Source: Vanilla planifolia (lineage: Eukaryota; Streptophyta; Magnoliopsida; Asparagales; Orchidaceae). From it: a stretch of 64,000 nt of DNA. The stretch lies in the NCBI GenBank assembly GCA_023846275.1, contig JAIUJO010000298.1, forward strand, positions 538,501-602,500. Reading direction: 5' to 3'. This document shows positions 12,301-23,740 of the stretch, in pieces (position 1 is the first letter of the stretch; every line of letters begins with the position of its first letter). The translations under genes were made by a program, and so were the position numbers. The notes below the pieces were generated by a model. The model saw nothing but the letters and a program-made list of their open reading frames with translations, was not told the DNA's origin and made no database searches.

Positions 12301-15300
12301 TTAGGCTAGGCATGGTTAGAGTAGAGTATAGTGGAGTAGAACAAGGTTAGCTTTGTCTATCCTAGGTTAGGTTAGAGTAGAGTAGAGAAGAGTAGAGTAG
12401 AGTAATGTAGGGTACAATCTTGTAAAGTAGAGTAGAGTACAATATAATAGAGTAGAGCAAGGGTAGGCTAGGGTAGGCTAAACAAGGTTAGGCTAGAGTA
12501 GAGTAGAGTAGGGCTCGATTAGGCTAGGCTTGGCTAGGCTCGAGTAGGGTAGATTATATTAGAGTAGAGCTTAGTTGAGCCAAGCAGAGTAGAGCAGAGA
12601 AAGGAAGAGAAGAGTAGAGCAAAACAGAGCAGGGTAGAGGAGCATAGAGCACACAAGAGTAGAACAGAGAAGAGTAAAGTATAGTAGAGTAGAGTAGAGT
12701 AGACCTAAGTTAGGCTAAGCTAGGTTAGGCTAAGTTAGGTTAGGCTAAGCTAGGTAGAGTAAAGTAGAGTAGATTAGGGTAGAGTAGAATAGAGTAGAGT
12801 ATAAGAAAGTATAGTAGAGTGGAGTAGATTGGAGTAGAGCTTGGTTAGGCTTGGCTAGGTTAAGCTAAGTTAGGCTAGGGTAGATTGGAGTAGAGTAGAG
12901 TAAAGTTGAGTAGAGAAGTGTGGAGTAGAGCTAAGTTTGGTAGCAAAGCTAAGCTAGGCTAGAGTAGAGTAAAGTAGTGTAGAGTAGAGCAAAGTAGAGT
13001 AGTGCAAAGCAAAGCAGAGTATTGTAGAGTAGAGTGGAGCAGAGATGAGCGAAGCAGAGTAGAGTAGTAGGTTAGTTTTGGTTTGGCAAGGCTAAGCTAG
13101 GTTCGAGCTGTAGAGTAGAGTAGAGAATAATAAAGGTAGGTTACGATAGGTTAGGCAATGCTAGGTTAGAGTAGAGTAGAGTATAGTAGAGTAAGGTAGA
13201 GGAAAGTATAGCAAAATATAGTAAAGTGTAGTAGTACAGAGTAGAACATAGCAAAGTAGAGCATAGTATAGCAGAGTGCAGGCAAGTTAGGCTATGCTAG
13301 GCCAATCTAGGCTAGGCTCGATTAGATTAGAGTAAAGCTGAGTAGAGTAGAGCTAGGTTAGCCTAAGGTAGGCTATGGTAGGCTTAAGTAGAGTAGAGTA
13401 GGGTACAGTAGAGAAAATTAGTGTAGAGTAAAGTGGAGTAGAGCAAGGTTAAACTAGGTTAGGCTAGGTTAGGATAGACTTGGATAGGCTAGGCTAGAGT
13501 AGAGTAGAGTAGAGCAAGGTTAGGATAAGCTAAAATAGAGTATAATAGAGCAGAGTATAGTGGAGTAGAATATAGTAGAGAAGAGCAGAGTAGAGTAAAG
13601 TAGTGTGGAGTAAAGTATAGAAGAGAAAAGTAGAGTAGAGTAGAATATAGCAAAGCTAAGTTAAGCTAGATTAGGCTAGCTTAGAGTAGCATAGATTATA
13701 GCCAGGTTGGGCTTTGCTAGGTTTGGCTTGGTTAGAGTAGAGTTGAGCAGTGAAAAGCAGAGTAGGGAAGAGTATAAAAGAGTAGAATTCAGAAGAATAG
13801 AGTAGAGTAGAGATAGGTTTGGTTAGGGTAGGGTAGGGTTGGCTAGGCTAGGTTAAGCTAGGCAAGGCTAGGCTATTCTAGAGTGGAGTATAATAGAGTA
13901 GAGTTGAGCTATGTTAGGTTAGGCTAGGCTAGAGTATAATAGAGTAGAGTAGAGTAGAGTAGACTAGAGCTGAGCAGAGTTAAGCAAAATGGGCAGAGTA
14001 TAGCATAATAGGGTAGAGCTGAGTAGAACTAGGTTAGGCTAGTCTAGGCAAGGCCAAGCTAGGCTAGGCTAAAGTATAGTAGAGTAGAGCTAGGTGAGGT
14101 TAGGCTAGGTTAGAGTAGAGTAGAGTAGAGTAGAATCTAGTAGAGTAAAGTAGAGTACAAAAGAGTAGCATTGAGCTAGCTTAGGCTAGGCTAGGCAAGG
14201 CAAGGCTTGGCTAGGCTAGGCTAGGCTAGGCTAGAGTAGAGTAGTGTAGAGTAGAGCTTAATTGGATTAGGCTAGAGAAGAGTAGAGTAGTGTAGAGTAG
14301 AGCTGAGCAAAGTAGAGTAGAGTATAATAGAGTAGAATAGAGCATGGTAGAGAAGAAAAGAGTAGAGAAGAGTAGAGTAGAGCAGAGTAGAGCAGAGCAG
14401 AGCAGAGTAGAACAGAGCAAAGTAGACTGGAGTAAAGTAGAGATTGGTTAGCTTAAGCTAGGCTGAGCTAAGTTAGAGTAGAGTAGAGAAGAGTAGAGTG
14501 GAGTAGAGTAGAATATAGTAGAGTAGAGAGAGTAAAGCAAGGTTATGCTAGGCTGGGTTAGGCAATAATAGGCTAGGCTAGGTTAGGTAAGGTTAGGCTA
14601 GAGTAGAGTAGAGTTGAGTAGAGTAAAGTAGGGCAAGGTTATATTAGTCTAGGCCATGCTAAGTAAGGCTGGAGTAGAGCAAAGTATTATAGAGTAGAGT
14701 AGCATAGAGTAGAACAAAGTAGAGTAGATCAAAGTAAAGCAATGTAGAGTTAAGTTGAGTATAGTAGAATAGAGTACAGTAGACTAGAGCTAGGTTAGGC
14801 CATGGTTTACTAGCTTTTGCTAAGCTGGAATAGAGTAGTGTAGGGGAGTATAGTAGAGTAGAGCTAGGTTAGGCTAAGCTATGCAAGACTAAGCTAGAGT
14901 AAATAGTAGAGAAGAGTAGAGCGGAGCAGAGTAGAGCAGAGTAGAGTAGAGCTAAGTAGGGAAGAGCAGAGTAGAGTGTAGCATAGTAGAGTAGAGTATA
15001 GTAGAGGAGAGCTAGGTTAAGCTAGGCTAGGCTAGGCTAGGATTTTTTAGGCTAGGCTAGGTAAGGCTAGGTTGAGTAGAGTAGTGTAGAGTAGAGTAGA
15101 GCTTGGTTAGGTTAGGCTAGACTATGTTAGAGTAGAGTATAATAAAGCTAAGTTAAGTATGGTGAGGCTAGCTTGGGTAGGCTATGCTAGACTAGAGTAG
15201 AGTAGAGTAGGTATAGTTGAGCTAGGTTAGGCTACACTAGGCTAGAGTAGAGTAGAGCAGCATAGAGTAGAGTAAAGTAGAGTAGAGTTGAGTGGAGTTG

Positions 15301-15775
15301 AGTAGATTATAGTAGGGTAGAGTAGAGTATAGTAGAGTAGAGTGAGGTTTGGCTAGACTAGGTTTGAGTACCATAGAGCAATGTAGAGCATAATAGAGTA
15401 GAGCAGAGGAGAGCAAAGTAGAGAAGAGTAGAGAAGAGTAGTGTATAGCAGAACTGAGTAGACCAAAGCAGAGCGAGGCTAGGCGAAGCTATGTAAGGCT
15501 ATGCTAGCCTAGAGTAAAATAGAATTGAGTAGAGTTGAGCAGAGTAGAGTATAGTAGAGTATTGCTAGGTTAGGATAGGCTAGGCTAGACGATGTTAGAG
15601 TAGAGCATAGTAGAGATTAATAGAGTAGAGCTTTGTTTGGCTATGCTAAGCCTGACTAAGGTAGGCTATGATAGGCTAGGACAGGCTAGAGTTGGGGGAG
15701 TAGAATAAAGTAGAGTAGAGTAGCGTAGAGCTAGGTTTGGTAGGGCTAACCTAGGCTAGGCTAGGCCATGCAACT

Positions 15776-15873
15776 GTAAAGTAGGGTAGAGCAGAGTATA
15801 GTAGAGCTAGGTTAGGCAAGGCTAGGCTAGGCTAAGCTAGAGTAAAGTAGGGTAGAGCAGAGTATAGTAGAGC
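15776..15873 (+). repeat. Local tandem duplication, period about 66 bp
   Basis: GTAAAGTAGGGTAGAGCAG followed by AGTATAGTAGAGC occurs at 15,776 and again at 15,842, with GC-rich pentamers between. In segment B one copy of this word is seen, near 62,966, beside the junction of a large indel. A related word is also present at 19,345. Confidence 0.75.
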
Positions 15874-16250
15874 AAGGTTAGGCTAGGCTAGGTTAGACTA
15901 GAGTACAGTAGAGTAGAGCAAAAAAGCGTAGTGTATAGTGGAGTAGACTAAATCAGAGCCAAGCAGAGTAGAGCTGAACTGAGAAGAGTACAGTTAAGTT
16001 ATGCAAGGCTAGGTTAGGCAAGCTTGGGTTAGGTTAGTTAAGGCCTCGCTAGGTTAGAGTAGAGTAGAGCAGAATAGAGTACAGTAGAGTAGAGTGGAAC
16101 AGAGTAGAGAGGAGCAGAGAAAAGTAGAGCAAAGCATGGCATAGTAGAGGAGAGTAAAGAAAGGATTGGTTAAGAAAGACAAGGCTCAGCTAGAGCAGAG
16201 TAGAGTAGAGTAGAGTAGAGTAAAAAAGCATAGTAGAGAAGAGCGATGTT

Positions 16251-16300
16251 AGGCTAGGCTAGGTTAGGATAGGCTAGGCTAGGTTAGGATAGGCTAAGCT
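16251..16300 (+). repeat. Tandem repeat of a 20-bp GC-rich unit
   Basis: AGGCTAGGCTAGGTTAGGAT occurs at 16,251 and 16,271, followed by a third decayed unit that has AAGCTAGGAT. In segment B, near 63,390-63,420, the region is shorter and has fewer units, so the number of units differs between the copies. Confidence 0.75.
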
Positions 16301-16930
16301 AGGATAGGCTAGGAAAGGCTAAGCTATAGTGGAGCAGAGTAGAGTAGTGAAAAGCTAGGTTAGGTTAAGTTTGGTTTGTTTAGAGTAGAGTAGAGTCGAG
16401 TAAAGTAGAGTAGAGTAAAGTCGAGTAGAGTAAAGTAAAGTAGATTAGAGTACAGTAGAGTAGGAGAGAGGATTTGAGAGTATAATAGAGCAGAGTAAAG
16501 CAAAGTGGAGTAGAGCAGAGCTGAGTAAAAGAGTAGAGTACAGCAATGCAGAGCAGAGTAGAGTAGAGCAGAGCATTATAGTTCATAGAAGAGAAAAGAA
16601 GAGTAGAGTAGAGCTTGGTTATGCTATGCTATGCTAGGCTAAGCTAGGCTAAGTAAGAGTAGAGTAAAACAAGGTTAGGCTAGGCTAGAGTAGAGTAGAA
16701 TTGAGTAGAGTAGAGTAGAGTAGAGCAGAGCAAAGCAGAGCATAGTAGGACAAAGCAGAGTAGGGTAGAGCAGAGTAGAGTAGAGTAGATTAAAGCAAAG
16801 AAGAACAAAATAGAGTAGAGAAAAGTAAAGAAGAGTATAGTAGAGTAGAGCGGAGCAGAGTAGAGCAGAGCTGAGCTGAGCTGAGCAGAGCTAAGAAGAG
16901 TAGAGCTTGGATAGGCAAAGCAAGGCTAGG

Positions 16931-19900
16931 CATGGTTAGAGTAGAGTAGAGTAGAGTAGAGTGGCATAAACTGGAGTAGAGTAGAGTAGAGTAGAGTATA
17001 GTAGAGTATAATATAGTAGAGCAGAGTAGGGCTAGGTTAGGTTATGCTATGTGAGGCTAAAATAGGTTAGGCTAAGTTAGTCTATGCTACAGTAGAGTAG
17101 AGTAGAGAAGTGTAAAGTAGAGTAGAGCTAGGTTTGGTTAGGCAAGGTTAGGCTAGACTATGCTAGGTTAGAATGGAGCAGAGTATAGTAGAGCTAGGCT
17201 TGGCAAGGCTAAGTTAGGCTAAGCTAGGCTAAGGTAGGCTAGACTAAGTAAGAGTGGAGTAGAGTAGATTTGAGTAGAGTATAGTAGAGTTAAGTTAGCC
17301 TAGGCTTGGTTAGAGTATAATAGAGTAGAGTAGAGTAAAGAAGAGTAATACAGAGTAGAGTAGAGTATTGTAGAGTAGAGCTGAGCAAAGTATGGCAGAG
17401 CAGGGCAGAGTAAAGCAAGGTTAGGCTAGGCTAGGTTAGGCAAGAGTAGAGTAGAGTTAGGTTAGGCTAGGCTAGGCTAAGCTAAGTTATAGTAGAGTAG
17501 AGTAGAATATAATAGATTAAAGTATAGTATAGTAAGGTAAAGTAAAGGTAGAGTAGAGCTAGGTTAGGCTTGGGTTGGTTAAGCTAAAGTAGGCTAGGCT
17601 AGGCTTGAGTTGCGTAGAGTAGAGTAGAGCAAAGTTATTCTAGTAACGAGTCTAAACTAGGCTAGTGTAGAGTATTATAGACTAGAGTAGAGCAGAGCAG
17701 AGTAGAGTAGATCAAAAATGAGTAGAGTAGAGCAAGCATAGTAGAGCAGAGTTACGCCAGGCTATGCTATGCAAAGCTAGGCTTGGCTAGGCTAGGCCAA
17801 GCTAGAGTAGAGTAAAGTAGAGTAGAGCTAGGTTAGGTTAGGTTAGGCAAGGCTAGGTTAGAGTTGAGTAGAGTAGAGTGGAGTAGAGTAGAGTACAATA
17901 TAGTAGTGTAGAGTTCAGTAGAGATATGTTAGGCTAGGGTAGGCTTGGCTAGGCTAGAATCGTGTAGAGTAGAGTAGAGTAGAGTTGAGTAAAGTAAAGT
18001 AAAGTAGACTCATCTAGCCTATGTTAGGCCATAGTAAAGTAGAGTAAAGTAGAGCAGAACAAAGTAGAGTAGAGCAGAGAAGAGCAGAGTAGAGAAGAGC
18101 AGAGTAAAGTGAGGAGAGTGGAGTAGAGTAGAATAGAGCTAGGTAGAGTAGAGTAGAACAGACTAAAGCATAGTAGAGCTAGTTTAGGATGAGATAATCT
18201 AGGTTAAGTTAGAGTAGAGTAAAGTAGAGTTGAGTAAGGTAGAGTAGATTATAATAGAGTACAGTAGAATAAAGTAGAGTAGAGCAGAGTATAGTATAGT
18301 AGAGTAGAGTAGAGTAGAGCAAGGTTAAGCTAGGCTAGGCTAGGTTAGGTTAGGCTATAGTAGAGTAGAGAAGTGTAGAGTAGGGTATCGTACAGTAGAA
18401 TAGAGTTTAGTAGAGTATAGTAGAGTAGAGTATAGTAGAGCTAGGTTAGGGTCGGCTAGGTTAGACTATAGGAGAGTAGAGTAGAGCGGAGCAGAGTAGA
18501 GTAGAGTAGAGCAGAGCAGAGTAGAACTAAGTTTCGCTAGGGTAAGTTATGTTAGACTAGAATAGTGTAAAGTAGAGCTATTTTCTACTAGGATAGGCTT
18601 GGCTAAGCAAGAGTAAAGTAGGGTACAGCTTGGTTAAGCAAGGTTAGGCTCGGCTAGGGTAAGATAGGATAGGCTAAGCTAGCAAAGCTAGAGTAGAAAA
18701 GAGAAGAGTGAAGCGTAGTAGAGTAGAGCATAGTTGAGTAGAGCAAAGTAAAGTGGAGAAAAGTAGAGTAGTGGAGAGTAGAGTAGAGTAGATTAGAGCA
18801 AAACAGAGCAGAGAAGAACAGAGCTAAGTTAGACTAGGCTAGGCTAAGCTAGGTTGTGCTAGGCTAGGCTAGGTAAGAGTAGACTAGAGTAGAGTAGAGT
18901 AGAGCAGAGCAAAGTAGAGCTAGGTTAGGCTAAGCTAAGCAAGGCTAAGATAGGGTTGGCTAGGCTAGCATAGAGTAGAGTAGAGTGGAGCTAAGTAGAG
19001 AAGAGTAGAGTAGAGGTAGATTAGGCTTAGTTAGGCTTGGCTAGGCTAGAGTATTTTAGATTAGATTAGAGTAGAGCTAGGTTAGGCTAACCTAGGAAAG
19101 GCTATGTTAGGCTAAGATAGGCTAGGCTAAGCTAGTGTAGATTAGAGTAGAGTTAAGTATAGCAGAGTAGAGTAGAGCTAAGTTAGGCATGGCTAGGTTA
19201 GAGTATAATAGAGTAGAGTAGAGTAGAGCATAGTAGACATAGCAGAGTAAAGAATAGTAAAGTAAAGCAAAGAAAAGTAGAGTAGAGAAGAGTAGAGCAA
19301 AGTTAGGCTAGGCCATGCTAGACTAGGCTAAGCTAGTGTTGAGTAAAGTAGGGTAGAGCAGAGTATGGCTTGGCTAGGCTAGGCTAGGCAAGGTTAGAGT
19401 AGAGTGGAGTAGAGTAGAGTAGAGTAGAGCTAGGTTAGGTTAGGCTAGGTTAGAGTAGGCTAGGCTATGTTATGCTAGGCTAGGAAAGGCAAGTGAAGAG
19501 TAGAGTAATGCAGAGTAGAGTAGAGTAGAGTAAAGTAAAGTATAATTAGGTTAGGTTATGCTAGAGTAAAGTAGATTAGAGTAGAGTAGAGTAGAGTAGA
19601 GTATAGTAGAGTAGAGTAGAGTAGAGTAGAGTAGGGCATAATAGAGTACAAAGGAGTAGAGTAGAGTATAGTAGTGTAGAGAAGAGCAAAGTATAGTAAA
19701 AAATAGTAGAGCAAAGCAGAGTAGAGTAGAGAAGCATAGAGCAAAGTAGAGCAAAGCTTGGTCAGTCTAAGCTAGGCTAGATTAGAAAAGGTTAGGCTAA
19801 AGTAGAGTAGAGTAGAGTTGAGTAGATAAGACCAGAGCAGAGTAGACTATTGTAGGGTAGCAAACATTGGAGTAGAGCAGAGCAGAGTAGAGCAGAGTAG

Positions 19901-22899
19901 AGCGAGGTTACGTTAGGCTAGGCTAGGCTATTCTAAGATTGGCTAGAGTAGACTAGAGTAATGTAGAATAGAGTAGAGTAGAGTACAATAGAGTAGAGTA
20001 TAGCTAGGTTAGGCTAGGCTAGGCAAGAGTATAGAAGAGTAGAGTAAAGTAGACTAGAGTAGAGCTAAGCAAAATAGAGTTGAGTAGAGCTCTATTAGGC
20101 TAGGCTAGACTAGAGTAGAGTAGAGCTTGGTAGGCAAGGCTTGGTTATGCTAGATAAGAGTAGAGTCTAGTGGACTAGCAAAGAGTAAAATTAGGTTAAG
20201 CTAGGCTAAGGTTGGCTAGGCTAGGTTAGGCTAGGCTAGGGTAAGCTACACTAAAGTATAGTAGAGTAGAACTAAGTTAGGTTAGGCTAGAGTACAATAG
20301 AGTAGAGTAGAGAAGGGTAGAATAGAGTAGAGCACAACTAAGCAGAGTAGAGAAGAGCAGAGACAAGTAGAGTAGAGTGGAGTAGGGTAGATTAGGGCAA
20401 TTAAAAGAAGAGCATAGCATAGTAGAGTGTAATAGGGCTAGCTTAGGCTAGGCTATGCTAGAGTATAGTAGAGTAAGGTAGAGTTATGTTATGCAAGGCT
20501 AGGTTATAATAGAGTGCAGTAGAGTAGAGTAGAGTAGAGTAAAGTAGAGCTAAGTTAGGCTAGGTTGGGCTAGGAGAAGCTAGGCTATATGAGGTTAGGA
20601 TAGAATTGAGTAGAGTAGAGGAAAGCTCAATAAGGCTAGGCTAAGGTTGGCTAGGGTAGAGTTTAGCAGAGCAAAGAAGACCAAAGTAGAGTAGAGAGTA
20701 GAGTAGAGTAGAGAAGGGCAAAGTAGAGTAGAGAAGAGCAGAACAAAGCAGAGGAGACCAGAGAAAAGCATAGTAGAGCTTGGTTAGGCTAAGCTAATTC
20801 AGAGTTGAGTTGAGCAGAGTAGATTAGTGTAGAGTAGAGTATAGTATAGTATAATAGAGTGGAGAAGAGTAAATCAAGGTTAATGTAAGCAAGGTAGGGC
20901 AAGGCTAGGCTGGGTTAGGTTAGGCATTGCTAAACTAGAGTCGTGTAGAGCTAGATTCGGTTAGGCTAAGCTAGGCTAAAGTGGAGTAGAAAAGAGTAAT
21001 GTGGAGTAGACAAGAGCAATACAGAGTAGAGTAGAGTAGAAAAAATTGGAGCAAAGTATAATAGATGAGGGTAGAGTAGTGGAGAGCATAGTAGAGCAGA
21101 GAAGAGCAGAGCTATGTTTAGTTAAGCCAGGCAAAGCTTAGCTATGCTAGGCTAAGCTAGGCTAGAGTAGAGTAAAGTTGAGTGGAGCAGAGCAGAGCAA
21201 TAAAAAGTAAACCAAAGCAGAACAGAGTAGAACAGAGCTAGGTCAATCTAAGCCTATTTAGGCTATGTTAGAGTAGAGTAGAGTCAGATAGAGCTACGTT
21301 AGGCTAGGCTAGGCGAAGCTAGGTTAGAGTGTAATAGAGTATGGTAAAGAAGAGTAGAGCATAGTAAAGTAGAGTAAAGTAGAGTAGACTTGAGTAAGGT
21401 TAGGCTAGGCTAGGTTGGGGCTGGCTTGGCTAGGGTAAGCTAAGATAGAGTAGAGTAGAGTAGAGCAGAGTAGAGTAGAGTAGTGTAGAGTAAGGTGAGA
21501 CTGGCATAGGCTATAGTATAATAGAGAAAAGTAGAGTAGAGTAGAGTAAAGCAGAGTAGAGAAGAGTAGAGTTGAGTAGTGTAGAGCAGAATAGAGAAGA
21601 GTAGAGTAGAGTTGACCAGAGTTGAGCTTGTTTACACTAGGTTGGGCTAGAGTGAAGTAGAGTAGAGCAAAGTGGAGTTGAATAGAGTAGAGCAAGGTTA
21701 AGCTAGGATAAGCTAGGCCAAGTTAGAGAAAAGAAGAGTAATGTATAAAATATTGGAGTACTATAGAATAGGGTAGAGTATAGATGAGTTGAGCTAGGTT
21801 AGGCTAGGCTAAGCTACACTATAGTAAATTAGGCTAAGCTAGAGTAGAGTAGAGTAGAGTAGGGTATAGTAGAGTAGAGTAGAGTGGAGTGGAGTATAGT
21901 AAATTTAGGTTAGGCTAAGCTAGGTTAGAGTAGAGTGGAGTAGATTAGAGTAGAGTAGAATGGAGTAGAATGGAGTATAGTAGAGTGGCGTTATGTTAGG
22001 TTGAGCTAACTTAGGCAAGGCTAGGCTTGGCTAAGATAGGCTTGTCAAGGGTAGACTAGAGTTGAGTAGAGTAAAGTAGAGTAGAGCATAGTAAAGTAGA
22101 GTAGAGTAGAGTTATGCTAGGTGAGGCTAGGCTACGCTAGGCAAAAGCATAGAAGAATAGAGTAGAGCAAAGCAGAGAAGAGAAAAACAGAGCAAAGCAG
22201 AGTAGAGCAAAGCTAGGTTAAGCTAGGCTAGGCTAGAGTAGAGTACATTAGAGTAGAGCTAGGTTATTCAAGCCTATGCTAGGTTTGGCTAGGTAAGATT
22301 ATGCTAAGCTAGAGTAGTGTTGAGTAGAGTAGAGAAGAATAGAGTAGGGCTATGTAAGGTTAGGCAAAACAAGGTTAAGCTAGAGTAAAGCAGAGTAGAA
22401 TAGAGTAGAGCAGAGAGTAGAGCAGAGCACAGCAAAGAAAAGTTGAGCAAAGTAGAGCTCAGTTGGCTAGGTTGGGATAGGCAAGATTGGACTAGGTAGG
22501 GCTAGGCTTTGTTAGAGTAGAGTATAATAAAATTTAGTTTAGTATAATAGAATAGAGCAGAATAGAGGTAAGCTAGGCAAGGCTAAGCTAGGTTTGAGTA
22601 TAATAAAGTAGAGTAGAGCTTTGTTAAGCTAAGCTAGGTTTTTCCTTACTAGCATAAGCTAAGCTAGGATAGGATAGAGTAGAGTAGAGTAGAGTAGTGC
22701 TTGATTCAACTAGGCTAGGCTAACCTAGAGTAGAGCAGAGTAGAGTAGAGCAGAGCAAAGCAGAGTAGAGAAGAGCTGAGCATATTAGAGAATAGTATAG
22801 TAGAGCAGAAGAGAGTCGAGTAAGGTCAAGTTAAGAATAGTGGAGTAAAGTATAGTAGAGTAAGATTAGGTTAGGCTAGGCTAAGGTAGGCTAGGGAAG
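16931..22899. repeat. Ordinary satellite between segment A and duplication D copy 2
   Basis: Alternating TAGAG and TAGGC blocks with no gene, RNA or element signal. Small odd spots are AGCTATTTTCTACTAGG near 18,568, AAAATATTGGAGTACTATAG near 21,748, and GGTTTTTCCTTACTAGC near 22,639. Each is a few bases of departure from the pentamers and reads as accumulated mutation. Segment B ends at the window edge, so whether part of this stretch is also duplicated cannot be judged here. Confidence 0.8.
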
Positions 22900-23460
22900 G
22901 CCAGGCTAGGCTAGGCTAGGCTAGAGTAGAGGAGAGTAGTTAAGAGTAGAATAGAGCAAAGTGTAGCTTGGTTAGACTAGGCAAGGCTAGGATAGGCTAA
23001 AGATGAGTAGAGTAGAGTAGAGTAGAGTAGAGGAGAGTGAAGTAGAGTAGAGTATACTAAAGGATAATAGAGTAGAATAAAGTAGTGTAGAGGAGAATAG
23101 AGGAGAGCAGAGTAGAGCATAACAAAGTAGAGTAGAATAATAGAGTATATAATGCAAAGTAGAGTAGAGTAGAGTAGTATAGAGAAAAGTATAGTAAAGT
23201 AGAGTAGAGCAAAGCTAGGTTAGGCTTGGCTAGGATAGAGTAAAGTAGAGTAGAGTTGAGTGTAGTAGCATAGAGTAGAGTAGAGTAGAGTAGAGATAGG
23301 TTATGCTATGCTAGGATAGTGTATGCTAGGCTAGGCTATGCTAAGCTAGAGTACAGTAGAGTGTAGTAGAGTACAGTATCGTAGAGCTAGATTAGGCTAG
23401 GTTTGGCTAGGTTAAGCTAGAATAGAGTAGAGTAGAGAAGAGTAAAATAGAGTAGTGTAG
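22900..23460 (+). repeat. Dispersed duplication D, copy 2 (partner near 1-560)
   Basis: Second copy of the segment at the left edge, same orientation. It shares GATAGGCTAAAGATGAGTAG at 22,991, the AATAATAGAGTATA word near 23,126, the GGATAGTGTATGCTAGG block near 23,312 and GTATCGTAGAGCTAGATTAG near 23,377. The copies differ by many single bases and by small indels, including extra GTACAGTAGAGTGTAG units near 23,351. Ends are by eye. Confidence 0.85.
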
Positions 23461-23590
23461 AGTAGAGCTAGGTTAGGTTAGGTTAGACTAAGCTAGGCTT
23501 GGCTAAATTAGAGTAGAGTAGAGCAGAGTAGAGCAGAGTAGAGCAGAGCAGAGTAGAGCAGAGAAGATTAGCGCATGGTTAGGCTAAGCA

Positions 23591-23740
23591 AGGCTAGGCT
23601 AAGTTAGGCTAGGTTATGTCGAATAGTGTAGAGTATAGTAGAGATAAGTTAGCTTATGCTAGGCTAGGCTAAGTTAGGCTAGGTTATGTCGAATAGTGTA
23701 TAGTAGAGTAGAGATAAGTTAGCTTATGCTAGGCTAGGCT
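23591..23740 (+). repeat. Near-perfect 70-bp tandem duplication
   Basis: A 70-bp unit starting AGGCTAGGCTAAGTTAGGCT and carrying GGTTATGTCGAATAGTGTA and GATAAGTTAGCTTATGCT is present at 23,591-23,660 and again at 23,661-23,730, followed by the first ten bases of a third unit. The two copies differ only in a GAGTATAG versus TAGTAGAG stretch. This is far more alike than neighbouring satellite, so it is a recent event. It lies just downstream of duplication D copy 2. Confidence 0.93.

Larger units (their letters stand above)
2590..16930 (+). repeat. Large segmental duplication, copy A (partner B from 45,333)
   Basis: A run of at least 14.3 kb is repeated in the same order and orientation from about 45,333 to the right edge. 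Matched landmarks (A then B) are TGAATTTGAGGAAAG at 2,681 and 45,405; AGCCCCGATTAAGATA at 5,055 and 47,745; GGCTAGGGTGGGTAGAGG at 6,631 and 49,608; AGCTTTATTA at 7,186 and 50,177; GTAGATTTTTGTATGGC at 8,931 and 51,910; CTAGATGAGGGTAGA at 9,968 and 52,928; GAGATGAGTC at 11,221 and 53,131; TAGCATAGATTATAG at 13,687 and 61,161; CATGGTTTACTAGC at 14,811 and 62,868; CTAAGAAG at 16,891 and 63,975. The offset shifts at large indels. Identity looks near nine in ten in a 90-bp sample at 8,881-8,970. The right end is unknown because B leaves the window. Confidence 0.93.
6761..16930 (+). repeat. Remainder of copy A: mixed satellite without the 200-bp marker
   Basis: Ordinary alternating blocks, recognisable as segment A only through landmarks shared with B. 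Departures from the pentamer pattern are short: an A-rich patch near 7,262-7,300 with a run of seven As, a TATAG run with a small palindrome near 9,266-9,300, GTAGATTTTTGTATGGC at 8,931, and a run of six Ts at 15,043. Two stretches have no partner in B: about 10,090-11,145 and about 11,400-13,440. A third, about 14,890-15,830, is largely missing from B. No gene or RNA signal was seen. Confidence 0.82.
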
